Part shown: positions 1 through 9,821 of the stretch, piece by piece
How the letters are laid out: every line of letters begins with the position of its first letter
Position numbering within the stretch: position 1 is the first letter of the stretch
From: DASROJ01 sp035646975
GTDB lineage: Bacteria > Acidobacteriota > Polarisedimenticolia > JACPZX01 > DASXTC01
DNA length: 34,221 nucleotides
Direction of reading: 5' to 3'
Assembly (NCBI GenBank): GCA_035646975.1
Contig: DASROJ010000160.1
Location: 1-34,221 of the forward strand
Notes under the pieces: generated by a model
Told to the model about the DNA's origin: nothing
Seen by the model: only the letters and a program-made list of their open reading frames with translations
Database searches by the model: none
Translations under genes and position numbers: made by a program

Positions 1-1556
1 CCCTCGTACCGGCCCACCCCATGGTCCACGTGCACCACGAGATCGCCCGGATTGAGGTCTCTGAAATCGGACGTGAAGGCGGGAAGCGCGCTCTTCTTCC
101 GATGACGAATCTCCTCGCCGAAGATCTCCTGCTCGGCGATGAGGGTCAGGCCGGCCTCCGGCAGCGAGAAGCCGCCGCCGATCTCCGCCGTGGCGAGATA
201 GAGACCGCCACCGCCGCTGTCATCGCCGGGTGCCGATTCGGCTGACAGCTCCAACGCGGTCAGCTCGTTGTCGGCGAGCAGGCTCTTCATCCTGTGGGAG
301 CGGCCGTCGCTCTTCATCAGGATGCCGACCTTGCGTCCCGCCAGGACCTCGGCGCGCAGGAACTCCATCAGCTCGGACAGCCGTCCGCGATACGACGGCA
401 TCGAGGAGGCATGGAACCGCCGCACGCCCCGCCCTTCCGTGGCGTCCGGCGCCTCCACATCCTGGATATCGAGATGGCGCAGCTGCAGCGGCGCCCCGCG
501 CAGGATCGCTTCCACCTCGGCGGCCGGCACGAACAGACGTTCGGGCATCGGCAGGCCGCAGGACTCCCCGCCCGCGGCATCCGCCGCGCGCAACAGCTCG
601 GCGCGATGCTGCCGCAGCTCCTCCATCGTCATCTCGATCTCGTCGCAGGCGATCAGGGGCCGGTGCATCCTGGCGGGGGTGCATTCGGCGATGAAGTCGA
701 GCAGCCCCGTCGAGCGGGGGTAGATGATTCGGGCGCAAGCCTCGATTCCCGGGAAGACCCCCTGGGTCTCGAGCAGCTCGGCCAGCTTCCTGCCACCGCT
801 GTTGCCCGAAAGGGCCGCCCGCAGGTTGTCCTTTTCGGCAGGACCGAGAATTGTCTCGCGCGCCGGCGACAGCATCGCCGAAGTGATGCGGCCGATCGAT
901 CGCTGATCGCCCGGGTTGAACTGGCGCAGGCTGACCACCCGATCCCCCTCCAGCTCGATGCGCACGGGGTTGTCGAGGATCGGCGCGTAGATGTCGAGAA
1001 TGCCGCCGCGCCGTGTGTACTCGCCCGGCTCGGTCACCAGATCGACCCGTCGATAGCCGGCCGCCAGCAGCCAGGCGGGGTCGTCGGCCTGACCGAACTT
1101 CTCGCCTTCACAGGCCTCGACGAACAAGGGGCGCAGCAGCGCTGCGGGGGGCAGCGGCGTCAGCAGCGCCCGGGCGGGGATCACGGTGACGCGCGCCTCC
1201 CCGCTCATCAGGCGCCAGAGCCATCGCACGCGCGCGCAGACGGCGCCAAGATGCGCCGCCAGCCCGTCGTACGGGTCGGCATCCAGCGCGGGGAAGACCC
1301 CGATCGCGTCAGGCTCGAGCGCGCCGGTGAGCCGGGCAAGACCGGCCATGTCGCGCACCAGCGACTCTGCTTCGGCATCGGCGCGGGTGACGATGACCAT
1401 CGGGGCGCCCGACACCCGGGCCATGTCCAGCAGGACGAGCGCGCGCGCGGTGGGAGGCAGCCCGACAATCGACAGGGGCGCATCGGCGGACGCAGCGATG
1501 CCCAGCCCCTCGAGCTCGAGGAGGGGGTTGCGCCTCTGCGCTGTGTTTCGTGTCAT
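1..1556 (-). CDS. mfd: Transcription-repair coupling factor Mfd (N-terminal part; runs off the left edge)
   Basis: Mfd is an ATP-dependent translocase that removes RNA polymerase stalled at DNA lesions and recruits UvrA. The first 518 residues are visible, roughly the first half of a protein usually about 1,150 residues long. The N-terminal part matches the UvrB-like module that binds UvrA (for example YTRRGGILDIYAP near residues 181-193). The last visible stretch, DLNPGDLVVHVDHGVGRYEG at about 499-518, is the start of the CarD-like RNA-polymerase-interacting domain. The helicase motifs lie beyond the edge. The ATG at 1556 directly abuts the TAG stop of rfaE2 with no intervening base, so translation is probably coupled. 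There is no separate promoter, so it is likely read from the atp-GT2-rfaE2 transcript. The family call is secure; only the 3' end is missing. Confidence 0.95.
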   Translation of the reverse strand, partial: MTRNTAQRRNPLLELEGLGIAASADAPLSIVGLPPTARALVLLDMARVSGAPMVIVTRADAEAESLVRDMAGLARLTGALEPDAIGVFPALDADPYDGLAAHLGAVCARVRWLWRLMSGEARVTVIPARALLTPLPPAALLRPLFVEACEGEKFGQADDPAWLLAAGYRRVDLVTEPGEYTRRGGILDIYAPILDNPVRIELEGDRVVSLRQFNPGDQRSIGRITSAMLSPARETILGPAEKDNLRAALSGNSGGRKLAELLETQGVFPGIEACARIIYPRSTGLLDFIAECTPARMHRPLIACDEIEMTMEELRQHRAELLRAADAAGGESCGLPMPERLFVPAAEVEAILRGAPLQLRHLDIQDVEAPDATEGRGVRRFHASSMPSYRGRLSELMEFLRAEVLAGRKVGILMKSDGRSHRMKSLLADNELTALELSAESAPGDDSGGGGLYLATAEIGGGFSLPEAGLTLIAEQEIFGEEIRHRKKSALPAFTSDFRDLNPGDLVVHVDHGVGRYE

Positions 1557-2156
1557 CTACACCTGTCGCCGGGCCCTGACGCTCCTGGCGATTTTCGTGG
1601 TTGAGAATCCTTCGAGCACCGGAACGCGCACCACGCGCCCGCCCCGGCTTTCGACCAGATCCTTGCCGACGATCGCCCCGCTCTTCCAGTCGCCTCCTTT
1701 GACCAGCAGGTCCGGCTGGATTCGCTCGATGAGCGTCAGCGGCGTGTCTTGCGTGAATCCGACAACGTAATCCACCGCTTCGAGCGAAGCCAGCATCAGC
1801 GCCCGATCGCGCTGCGAGACGAAGGGGCGGTCGGGGCCCTTGAGTCGTCGCACCGAGGCGTCGCTGTTGACCGCCACCACGAGCAGGTCGCCCATCCCCC
1901 GGGCCCGGGCCAGCAGCTTCACGTGGCCCGGGTGCAGCAGATCGAACACGCCGTTGGTGAACACGATAATGCGCCCGGCCCTGCGCGCCTGACGAAGCGC
2001 ACCAAGCAGCTTTGCCAGGGTCAGCAGCTTGGAGCGTGGCGGGCGCGGGCCGGCGCCGCCTGCATGTCGGGCGTGCCGGGCATGCGGAGCCTGCCTGGAG
2101 CGGCGGCGTGCCGGGTGGCTCCTGTCAGCCTTGCGAGTCATCTTTGACCGACCCAT
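1557..2156 (-). CDS. rfaE2: D-glycero-beta-D-manno-heptose 1-phosphate adenylyltransferase (stand-alone HldE C-terminal domain type)
   Basis: This enzyme transfers AMP from ATP to heptose 1-phosphate to make ADP-heptose, the precursor of the inner core of lipopolysaccharide. The nucleotidyltransferase signature FTNGVFDLLHPGH with its HxGH motif lies at about residues 66-78, and VKGGDWK follows at about 153-159. It is the adenylyltransferase domain alone, without the kinase domain of bifunctional HldE. The first 40 or so residues are a basic His/Arg/Pro-rich low-complexity stretch not typical of the family. The start is uncertain: ATG at 2156 and ATG at 2141 both overlap the end of the glycosyltransferase gene (by 32 or 17 bases), and the conserved domain begins only near residue 43. 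It is translationally coupled to the gene before it and to mfd after it. I infer an envelope role. Confidence 0.88.
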   Translation of the reverse strand: MGRSKMTRKADRSHPARRRSRQAPHARHARHAGGAGPRPPRSKLLTLAKLLGALRQARRAGRIIVFTNGVFDLLHPGHVKLLARARGMGDLLVVAVNSDASVRRLKGPDRPFVSQRDRALMLASLEAVDYVVGFTQDTPLTLIERIQPDLLVKGGDWKSGAIVGKDLVESRGGRVVRVPVLEGFSTTKIARSVRARRQV

Positions 2157-2922
2157 CGGTTCTGGCGGGACCCGCCGGACCCTCGCTGAGATCGTAGAGC
2201 CCCTGCCGGTACCAGCGCCGCACGCGGGCCACGTCGGCCAGCATCTTGAGCGGGTCGGTGAGGATCCCCACCTTCGACCCGGGGGCGTTGCGCCATGACA
2301 CCGCCACTTCCTTCACCGGGACGCCGCGGCGCACCGCCACGTAGAGTATCTCGACGTCGTAACTGAACCCGTCGATGCGGGCCTTCTGGAATATCGGCGC
2401 CACGTCGCGCCGCGTCATCAGCTTGAAGCCGCACTGCGTGTCGCGAAACGGAAGGCCCGTGAGCAGCCGCACGAGCCGGTTGAAGATCCTCCCCATCAGC
2501 TCGCGCATCGGGTTCTGGTGCACCTCGACCTTCGACGTGCGCAGCGCGCGCGAGCCGATCACGATGCCGCGGCCCATCCCCGTCATGTGTTCGATCAGGC
2601 GATCGGCTTCCTCGATGGGAGTGGAGAGATCCGCGTCGGTGAGGAGCACCAGGTCGCCCCGGGCGGAAAGCACCCCGCGCCGCAGACTGAATCCTTTTCC
2701 GCGGTTGCGCTCGTTGACCAGCACGGTGGCATCGACGCCGGAGCCGTCGGTGCGGTTGCGGGCCACGCCGGCCGTGTCGTCGCTGGAGCCGTCGTCCACC
2801 ACGATCAGCTCGACCAGTCGCGGGGACTTCTTCGCCCAGGCAAGCACCGCGCTGAGCGAGGGGCCGAGACGCGCCTGTTCGTTGTACGCCGGGATGACGA
2901 TGGAAAGGAAGGGTTGCGGCAT
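2125..2922 (-). CDS. GT2-family glycosyltransferase, dolichyl-/polyprenyl-phosphate hexosyltransferase type
   Basis: This is a family 2 (GT-A fold) glycosyltransferase of 265 residues. Visible motifs are IVIPAYNE at residues 8-15, VVDDGSSDDT at about 41-50 (nucleotide-sugar binding), the DxD-type LTDADLSTP near 93-101 and DTQCGFKLM near 160-168. The last two resemble ALG5-like dolichyl-phosphate beta-glucosyltransferases and their bacterial relatives, which charge a polyprenyl phosphate with a hexose from a UDP- or GDP-sugar. It has no C-terminal membrane segments, so it is probably a peripheral protein on the inner membrane. The ATG at 2922 lies nine bases after the atpC stop, and its 3' end overlaps rfaE2, which suggests one transcript and a shared envelope-glycan role. 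Donor and acceptor cannot be read from the sequence. Confidence 0.85.
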   Translation of the reverse strand: MPQPFLSIVIPAYNEQARLGPSLSAVLAWAKKSPRLVELIVVDDGSSDDTAGVARNRTDGSGVDATVLVNERNRGKGFSLRRGVLSARGDLVLLTDADLSTPIEEADRLIEHMTGMGRGIVIGSRALRTSKVEVHQNPMRELMGRIFNRLVRLLTGLPFRDTQCGFKLMTRRDVAPIFQKARIDGFSYDVEILYVAVRRGVPVKEVAVSWRNAPGSKVGILTDPLKMLADVARVRRWYRQGLYDLSEGPAGPARTDGSVKDDSQG

Positions 2923-2931
2923 CCCCGAATC

Positions 2932-3320
2932 TTATGCCTTCTGGGCGACCTGGATCCGGATAATCGCCTTTTCCAGCGACACGCGGGCCCGTTCCCAGTC
3001 GATGTCGGCCCCCTTTCTGAGATGCTCCTCGGCCTGCGTGCGCGCCTGCTTTGCCCGCTCCAGGTCGATCTCTTCGGCCCGCTCGGCCACATCGGCCAGC
3101 ACGCTGACCCGGTCGCCCAGCACCTCGACGAACCCCCAGGCCACCGCGATGAAGTGCCACTGGGCCGCCTGCCGGTAGGAGATCTCCCCGACTTTGAGCG
3201 CCGTGAGCAGCGGCGCATGACCCGGCAGCACGCCGAGGTATCCCTCGCTGCCGGGCAGCACCACTTCTTCGACCTGCCGGTCGACCACCTTGCGCTCGGG
3301 CGTGACGACCGTCAGATGGA

Positions 3321-3324
<4 letters not shown>
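2932..3324 (-). CDS. atpC: F1F0 ATP synthase epsilon subunit
   Basis: The epsilon subunit is part of the rotating central stalk and regulates ATP hydrolysis. The 130-residue protein has the N-terminal beta-sandwich (LTVVTPERKVVD at the start, then VVLPGSEGYLGVLPGHAPLL) and the C-terminal two-helix region rich in Ala, Glu and Arg. I chose the TTG at 3324, because it places the protein start at the conserved IHLTVVTPER and gives the usual family length. This TTG overlaps the TGA stop of atpD in a four-base TTGA, a classic coupling arrangement. A longer reading from further upstream would only add residues encoded inside atpD. It is the last ATP synthase gene here, and the glycosyltransferase gene follows after nine bases. 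Confidence 0.95.
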
Positions 3325-4742
<1,418 letters not shown>

Positions 4743-4757
4743 CCAGTCTCCTGTCTA

Positions 4758-5612
4758 CTACGTTGCCTCGGCGCCGCTCACCACTTCGATGATCTCCTTG
4801 GTGATGGAAGCCTGACGCACGCGATTCATGTAAAGGGTCAGTGTGTTGATCATTTCATCGGCGTTGCGGGTGGCCGCGCCCATCGCCGACATGCGCGCCC
4901 CGAACTCGGCGGCCGCCGATTCGTACAGCGCCCGCAGCACCTGGAATTCGACGTGCCGCGGCAGCAGCGAATCGAACAGCGCCTGGGCCGAGGGCTCGTA
5001 GATGTAGTCCTGGACGTTCGCCTCGGGCGGCAACTCGAGTCGTTGAATGGGCAGCAGCCTCTCGACCACGACCTTCTGCTGGATGACCGACTTGAACTCG
5101 TTGTAGACGAGATAGACCGCGTCGAGATCCCGCTCGATGTAGCGCGTCATGATGCTTCGCGCGATGCCCGCGGCATCTTCGTACTTCAGGCCGCGGAACA
5201 GATCGACATAGTCGCCCGTCACGGTGTAGCCGCGCTTCTTGAAGTAGTCGCGCCCCTTGCGCCCCACCAGGTGCGTCGACAGCACCCGGTCCTTGTTCTG
5301 CTCGATGAAGGCCGTCGCGTGCTTGATGATGTTCGTGTTGAAGCCGCCGCACAGCCCCTTGTCGGCCGTGATGATCAGCAGCTCGATCCTCTCCGAGCCG
5401 CGCACCGCCAGCAGCGGGTGCGTGTCGGGATTCGCGCGCGTGGCCAGGCTGTTGAGCACGGCCAGCATCTGGTTGGCGTAGGGGCGCGTGGCCACGATCC
5501 GCTCCTGCGCGCGCCGCAGCTTCGCCGCGGCCACCATCTTCATGGCCTTGGTCACCTGCTGCGTGCTCTTGACGCTGCGGATGCGGCGTCTGATGTCCCT
5601 GACGTTCGCCAT
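4758..5612 (-). CDS. atpG: F1F0 ATP synthase gamma subunit
   Basis: Gamma is the central rotor shaft of F1. The protein is 284 residues long, typical of the family. It has the N-terminal helix motif RRRIRSVKSTQQVTKAMKMV, the middle Rossmann-like portion with ITADKGLCGGFN, and a C-terminal helix containing TLYMNRVRQASITKEIIEVV, the signature that packs inside the alpha3beta3 ring. Start ATG at 5612. It is separated from atpA by 21 bases and from atpD by 15 bases, so it belongs to the same operon. Confidence 0.97.
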   Translation of the reverse strand: MANVRDIRRRIRSVKSTQQVTKAMKMVAAAKLRRAQERIVATRPYANQMLAVLNSLATRANPDTHPLLAVRGSERIELLIITADKGLCGGFNTNIIKHATAFIEQNKDRVLSTHLVGRKGRDYFKKRGYTVTGDYVDLFRGLKYEDAAGIARSIMTRYIERDLDAVYLVYNEFKSVIQQKVVVERLLPIQRLELPPEANVQDYIYEPSAQALFDSLLPRHVEFQVLRALYESAAAEFGARMSAMGAATRNADEMINTLTLYMNRVRQASITKEIIEVVSGAEAT

Positions 5613-5633
5613 GCCTGCCTTCTTCCGTCCGGG

Positions 5634-7163
<1,530 letters not shown>

Positions 7164-7186
7164 GACCTGGTCTCCATCAACACTGC

Positions 7187-7747
7187 CTAAGCTCCCTTTT
7201 CTCCACGTTCGCTCAGAAGGATGCCCCGGATCCTCTCGACCTGTCGCTTCACGCTTCCGTCATAAACCGTGGAACCGACCCGTGTCAGCGCTCCTCCGAT
7301 GAGGTCGCTGTCCGTCTTGTAGGTAATCGTGACCTTCTTGCCGGTGAGTCGCGCCAGAGACTTTTCCCAGGCCGCGCGGCCCGCGTTGTCGAGCGGGGTG
7401 GCCGTGACGACCTCCGCGGTGGCCACGTTGACACGAGCCGCCTTCAGCTCGGCAAACGCCTCGGCGATGTCCTTCACCTGGCGCACGCGGCCTTTCTCGA
7501 TGATGAGACGAAACAGGCGGTTCGATACCGGGTGAGGGTTGAGCTTCGAGAGGACCTCTTCGAGGATTCCCTTGCGGCGCTCCAGCGGCATGCCGGGGTT
7601 CTCGAGCACCCGCGTCAACGCGGGGAGTTGCTCGAGCAACCCGCTGAATGTCTCGAGGTCATCTCCTGCCTTCTGGAGATCCTCGGCCGTCTTCAGCGAG
7701 TCGATGAAGGCGGTGGCGTAATTCACCCCGATGTCATTGGCCGACAC
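7187..7747 (-). CDS. atpH: F1F0 ATP synthase delta subunit
   Basis: Delta (the OSCP equivalent) sits on top of F1 and ties it to the peripheral stalk b subunits. The protein is 186 residues. It has the N-terminal helical bundle (VNYATAFIDSLK; LENPGMPLERRKGILEEVL; LFRLIIEKGRVRQVKDI) and the C-terminal IGGALTRVGSTVYDGSVKRQVERI signature. I chose the GTG at 7747: the family's N-terminus begins right there, and a CGGAG ribosome-binding sequence sits eight bases upstream. Another GTG at 7756 is possible, while a much longer reading would add a non-conserved tail. It is the first gene of the ATP synthase cluster. The gene usually found before it, atpF, is absent, and a promoter-like element lies upstream. 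Confidence 0.93.
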   Translation of the reverse strand: MSANDIGVNYATAFIDSLKTAEDLQKAGDDLETFSGLLEQLPALTRVLENPGMPLERRKGILEEVLSKLNPHPVSNRLFRLIIEKGRVRQVKDIAEAFAELKAARVNVATAEVVTATPLDNAGRAAWEKSLARLTGKKVTITYKTDSDLIGGALTRVGSTVYDGSVKRQVERIRGILLSERGEKGA

Positions 7748-7873
7748 GCGCGTCACTCCGGTTGGCTGCCACGGGACGGTCAACCCTGCGGCACCCCCGG
7801 CCCCGCAGGCCGGCGACCGGGCGCCTGATTCTGTGTTGCCGCACTGGTAGCCGGAAAGGAGAAAAGAGCGCGT

Positions 7874-7902
7874 AAAGTAGCATGGAGCCACAGGCCGGTC
7901 AA
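7874..7902 (-). promoter_or_regulatory. Predicted sigma70-type promoter of the atp operon
   Basis: On the minus strand TTGACC (7902-7897) is followed after exactly 17 bases by TACTTT (7879-7874). The -10 element is preceded by TGC, giving an extended -10 (TGn). The -35 matches five of six consensus bases, the -10 only three of six. The predicted transcript start near 7867 would give a leader of about 120 bases before atpH. This is a sequence prediction only. Confidence 0.5.
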
Positions 7903-7972
7903 CAGTTTCGGCAGGCTGGATGGCCCTTCTTTGCCTGGGCCAGGTCCGGCCCGGTCCACGGCTGATCCAGGC

Positions 7973-8005
7973 CTGGTCCGCGTCTGGTCCGAGTCTGGTC
8001 CGAGA
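7973..8005. repeat. Three 11-base tandem repeats in the parB-atpH gap
   Basis: Three head-to-tail units read CTGGTCCGCGT, CTGGTCCGAGT and CTGGTCCGAGA. More degenerate copies of GGTCC spaced 10-11 bases apart extend back to about 7940. The period is close to one helical turn, and the array lies about 70-100 bases upstream of the predicted atp promoter's -35. No protein is known to me that binds this motif. Confidence 0.75.
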
Positions 8006-8058
8006 TCGATGCCGGCCTTGTTCCCAAGCGACGCGGGCGGTCCTGCCGGCCGAACGGA

Positions 8059-8116
8059 AATCAATGAATTAGGTCGTTGACACTATCAATAAATATTATG
8101 TGGTCAATTGCCCACA
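8059..8116. promoter_or_regulatory. AT-rich island with an IHF-like site and two inverted repeats at the 3' end of parB
   Basis: This short stretch is strikingly AT-rich inside GC-rich DNA. AATCAATGAATTA (8059-8071) matches the IHF consensus WATCAANNNNTTR at every position. TTGACACTATCAA (8077-8089) is an inverted repeat with one mismatch in its arms. TGTGGTCAATTGCCCACA (8099-8116) is an 18-base near-perfect palindrome that spans the parB stop codon and includes a 7-of-9 DnaA-box-like half, TTGCCCACA. Function is unknown; it could bind a nucleoid protein or DnaA. Confidence 0.5.
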
Positions 8117-8937
8117 AATAACTCGAACAGCCTCTCGAGCTCCTCCTCGCTGTAGAAATCGATTTCGATGCGACCCTTTCCCGCCCCGCGGTGCTTGATG
8201 CGCACCTTGGTGCCCAGCGCGCGCTGAAGCCGCTGCTCCGCATCCCGCACGTTTGGATCCACCGGAGCCGCGACCGTCTGTTTCTCGCGCGCCATCTCTT
8301 CGGCGCCTCGAACCGTGACGTACCCTTGCAGCATTGCTTCGGCCGTCTTGAGGATCTCCTCGTCATCGGCCAGCGAGAGCAGCGCCTTGGCATGTCCAGG
8401 GGTCAGCCGCCCGTCGCGGATCATCTCCTGGACCACCTCTGGCAGCTTCAGCAGCCGGATGCTGTTGGCGATGCTCGAGCGTTTCCTCCCAACCCGCTCC
8501 GCCACAGCTTCCTGCGTCAATCCGTGATCGCTCGCCAGCGCAGCAAACGCCCTGGCTTCCTCGATCGGGTTGAGCTGCTGGCGCTGGATGTTCTCGATGA
8601 GAGCCAGCTCGAGGGATCTCTGTTGCTCGACCTGCTGCACCATTGCCGGCACCGTCTGCAGCCCTGCCATCCGGGCTGCCCTGAGGCGCCGCTCGCCGGC
8701 AATCAGCTCGTACTCGCCCGACGTCGTTTGACGCACCAGGATCGGCTGGAGAATGCCGGCGGTGCGAACCGATGCCGCCAGATCTTCCAGCTCGCTCTCA
8801 TCGAAGCTCTGGCGCGGCTGGTTCGGATTCGGCACCACGCGGGAGACATCCAGGTGGACGAACGCGTCGGCTATCGGGCCGGGTCGCTTTTCCGGCAGCA
8901 GCGTTCCCAATCCTTTACCAAGTGCCTGCCTTTTCAT
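8104..8937 (-). CDS. parB: Chromosome-partitioning protein ParB (Spo0J family)
   Basis: ParB binds parS sites near the origin, spreads as a CTP-dependent clamp and, with ParA, segregates the new origins. The 277-residue protein opens with the typical KGLGTLLPEK segment. The ParB/CTPase domain includes VPNPNQPRQSFDE (about 36-48) and the GERRLRAARMAG motif (about 80-91), which is the CTP-binding region. A helix-turn-helix follows (TQEAVAERVGRKRSSIANSIRLL) and then a C-terminal dimerisation tail. The ATG at 8937 overlaps the end of parA by 23 bases, so the two are translationally coupled. A perfect parS site lies upstream of parA in this same window. Confidence 0.97.
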   Translation of the reverse strand: MKRQALGKGLGTLLPEKRPGPIADAFVHLDVSRVVPNPNQPRQSFDESELEDLAASVRTAGILQPILVRQTTSGEYELIAGERRLRAARMAGLQTVPAMVQQVEQQRSLELALIENIQRQQLNPIEEARAFAALASDHGLTQEAVAERVGRKRSSIANSIRLLKLPEVVQEMIRDGRLTPGHAKALLSLADDEEILKTAEAMLQGYVTVRGAEEMAREKQTVAAPVDPNVRDAEQRLQRALGTKVRIKHRGAGKGRIEIDFYSEEELERLFELFVGN

Positions 8938-9694
8938 GCGCCATGACCTCCTGGGCGAGGCTCAAGTAGGCTTCGGCCCCCTTTGAGCGTATGTCGTAGA
9001 GAATGATGGGTTTGCCAAAACTGGGCGCCTCGCCGAGACGGATATTCCTCGGCACGATCGCCTTGAACACGCTCTCCTTGAAGTAGGCCTGCACTTCGTC
9101 GACCACCTGCCGGGAGAGATTCGTCCGCTCATCGAACATGGTCAACAGGATACCCTCGAGGGCAAGGTCCGGGTTCAGTCCTTCACGGACCCTCTTGAGC
9201 GTTTCCATCAGCTCGGTCAACCCCTCCAGCGCCAGGTATTCGCACTGGACCGGCACGATCACACCGCGCGCCGCGCAGAGCGCGTTGACCGTGAGCAGCC
9301 CGAGCGCCGGGGGGCAATCCAGGATGATGAACTCGAAGTCGGACTCCAGGGATCGGACGGCGCCTCGCAGGCGATACTCGCGCGATTCGACGTTCGACAA
9401 CTCCAGCTCGGCGCCGGTCAGATCGCGATCGGCGGGCAGCAGCATCAGGTAGTCCAGCTCGGTGGGCAGGAGCGCGTCCCGCACGGGAAGCTCGTTGATC
9501 AGGACGTCATAGAGGCTGGCCCGATCGTCCTGATGGGAAATTCCCAGCCCTCGAGTCGCATTGCTCTGCGGGTCGGCGTCGATGAGGAGTGTCTTGCGCT
9601 CGGCGGCGGCCAGGGCTGCAGCCAGGTTGATCGCGGTGGTGGTCTTACCCACGCCACCCTTCTGATTGGCCACCGCGATGATCCGAGCCGGCAT
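8915..9694 (-). CDS. parA: Chromosome-partitioning ATPase ParA (Soj family)
   Basis: ParA is a Walker-type ATPase that binds DNA non-specifically as an ATP dimer and is released by ParB, driving origin segregation. At 259 residues it is a chromosomal type without an N-terminal DNA-binding domain. The deviant Walker A, KGGVGKTT, is at residues 12-19 (signature Lys in KGG), the Asp-containing LLIDADPQSN follows at about 36-45, and ILDCPPALGLLT is Walker B near 123-134. Start ATG at 9694. The 127-base gap upstream has no obvious ribosome-binding site next to the ATG but contains a 12-base palindrome and a parS site. It is cotranscribed with parB. Confidence 0.97.
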   Translation of the reverse strand: MPARIIAVANQKGGVGKTTTAINLAAALAAAERKTLLIDADPQSNATRGLGISHQDDRASLYDVLINELPVRDALLPTELDYLMLLPADRDLTGAELELSNVESREYRLRGAVRSLESDFEFIILDCPPALGLLTVNALCAARGVIVPVQCEYLALEGLTELMETLKRVREGLNPDLALEGILLTMFDERTNLSRQVVDEVQAYFKESVFKAIVPRNIRLGEAPSFGKPIILYDIRSKGAEAYLSLAQEVMAHEKAGTW

Positions 9695-9730
9695 TTCGCA
9701 CCAGGTTTTGTCGTGAGACCGCGCAGACGG

Positions 9731-9742
9731 ATGTCATGACAT
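9731..9742. promoter_or_regulatory. 12-base perfect palindrome upstream of parA
   Basis: ATGTCATGACAT is perfectly self-complementary and lies 36 bases before the parA start codon, on the side of the gene where an operator would sit. The binding factor is unknown, and autoregulation by a ParAB-linked regulator is only a guess. Confidence 0.4.
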
Positions 9743-9800
9743 GCGCCCATCGCGGCGAGGGCCCGAAGATTAGCACAGCCGCCCACCTGCCGGAAGCGGA

Positions 9801-9816
9801 TGTTCCACGTGGAACA
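9801..9816. promoter_or_regulatory. parS: parS centromere site
   Basis: TGTTCCACGTGGAACA is a perfect 16-base palindrome that fits the bacterial parS consensus TGTTtCACGTGaAACA with the symmetric C/G variant seen in several Gram-negative groups. It lies in the gap between rsmG and parA, five bases after the rsmG stop, and about 7.4 kb from dnaA. It should load ParB. I found no second full match in the window. Confidence 0.93.
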
Positions 9817-9821
9817 GTGCC

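Larger units (their letters stand above)
7748..8103. other. 356-base gap between parB and atpH
   Basis: This gap is too short for an atpF gene, and the open frames in it do not resemble the b subunit. Reading on the minus strand it holds, in order, an AT-rich island, a set of tandem repeats of about 11 bases, a promoter-like element and a GC-rich leader of about 120 bases before the atpH start. I saw no clear factor-independent terminator for parB, so some read-through from parAB into the atp genes is possible. Confidence 0.7.

Noticed and set aside
25..40. CACGTG-containing sequence in mfd as a second parS
   Set aside because: Only the central CACGTG matches; the flanks needed for ParB recognition are different.
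294..1604. A 436-codon open frame on the plus strand at the left end
   Set aside because: It is antisense to mfd, whose minus-strand frame is clear from its domain motifs.
7780..8064. A 94-codon minus-strand frame in the parB-atpH gap as a possible atpF
   Set aside because: It is Pro/Gly-rich, includes the tandem repeats, and lacks the membrane helix and long charged helix of the b subunit.
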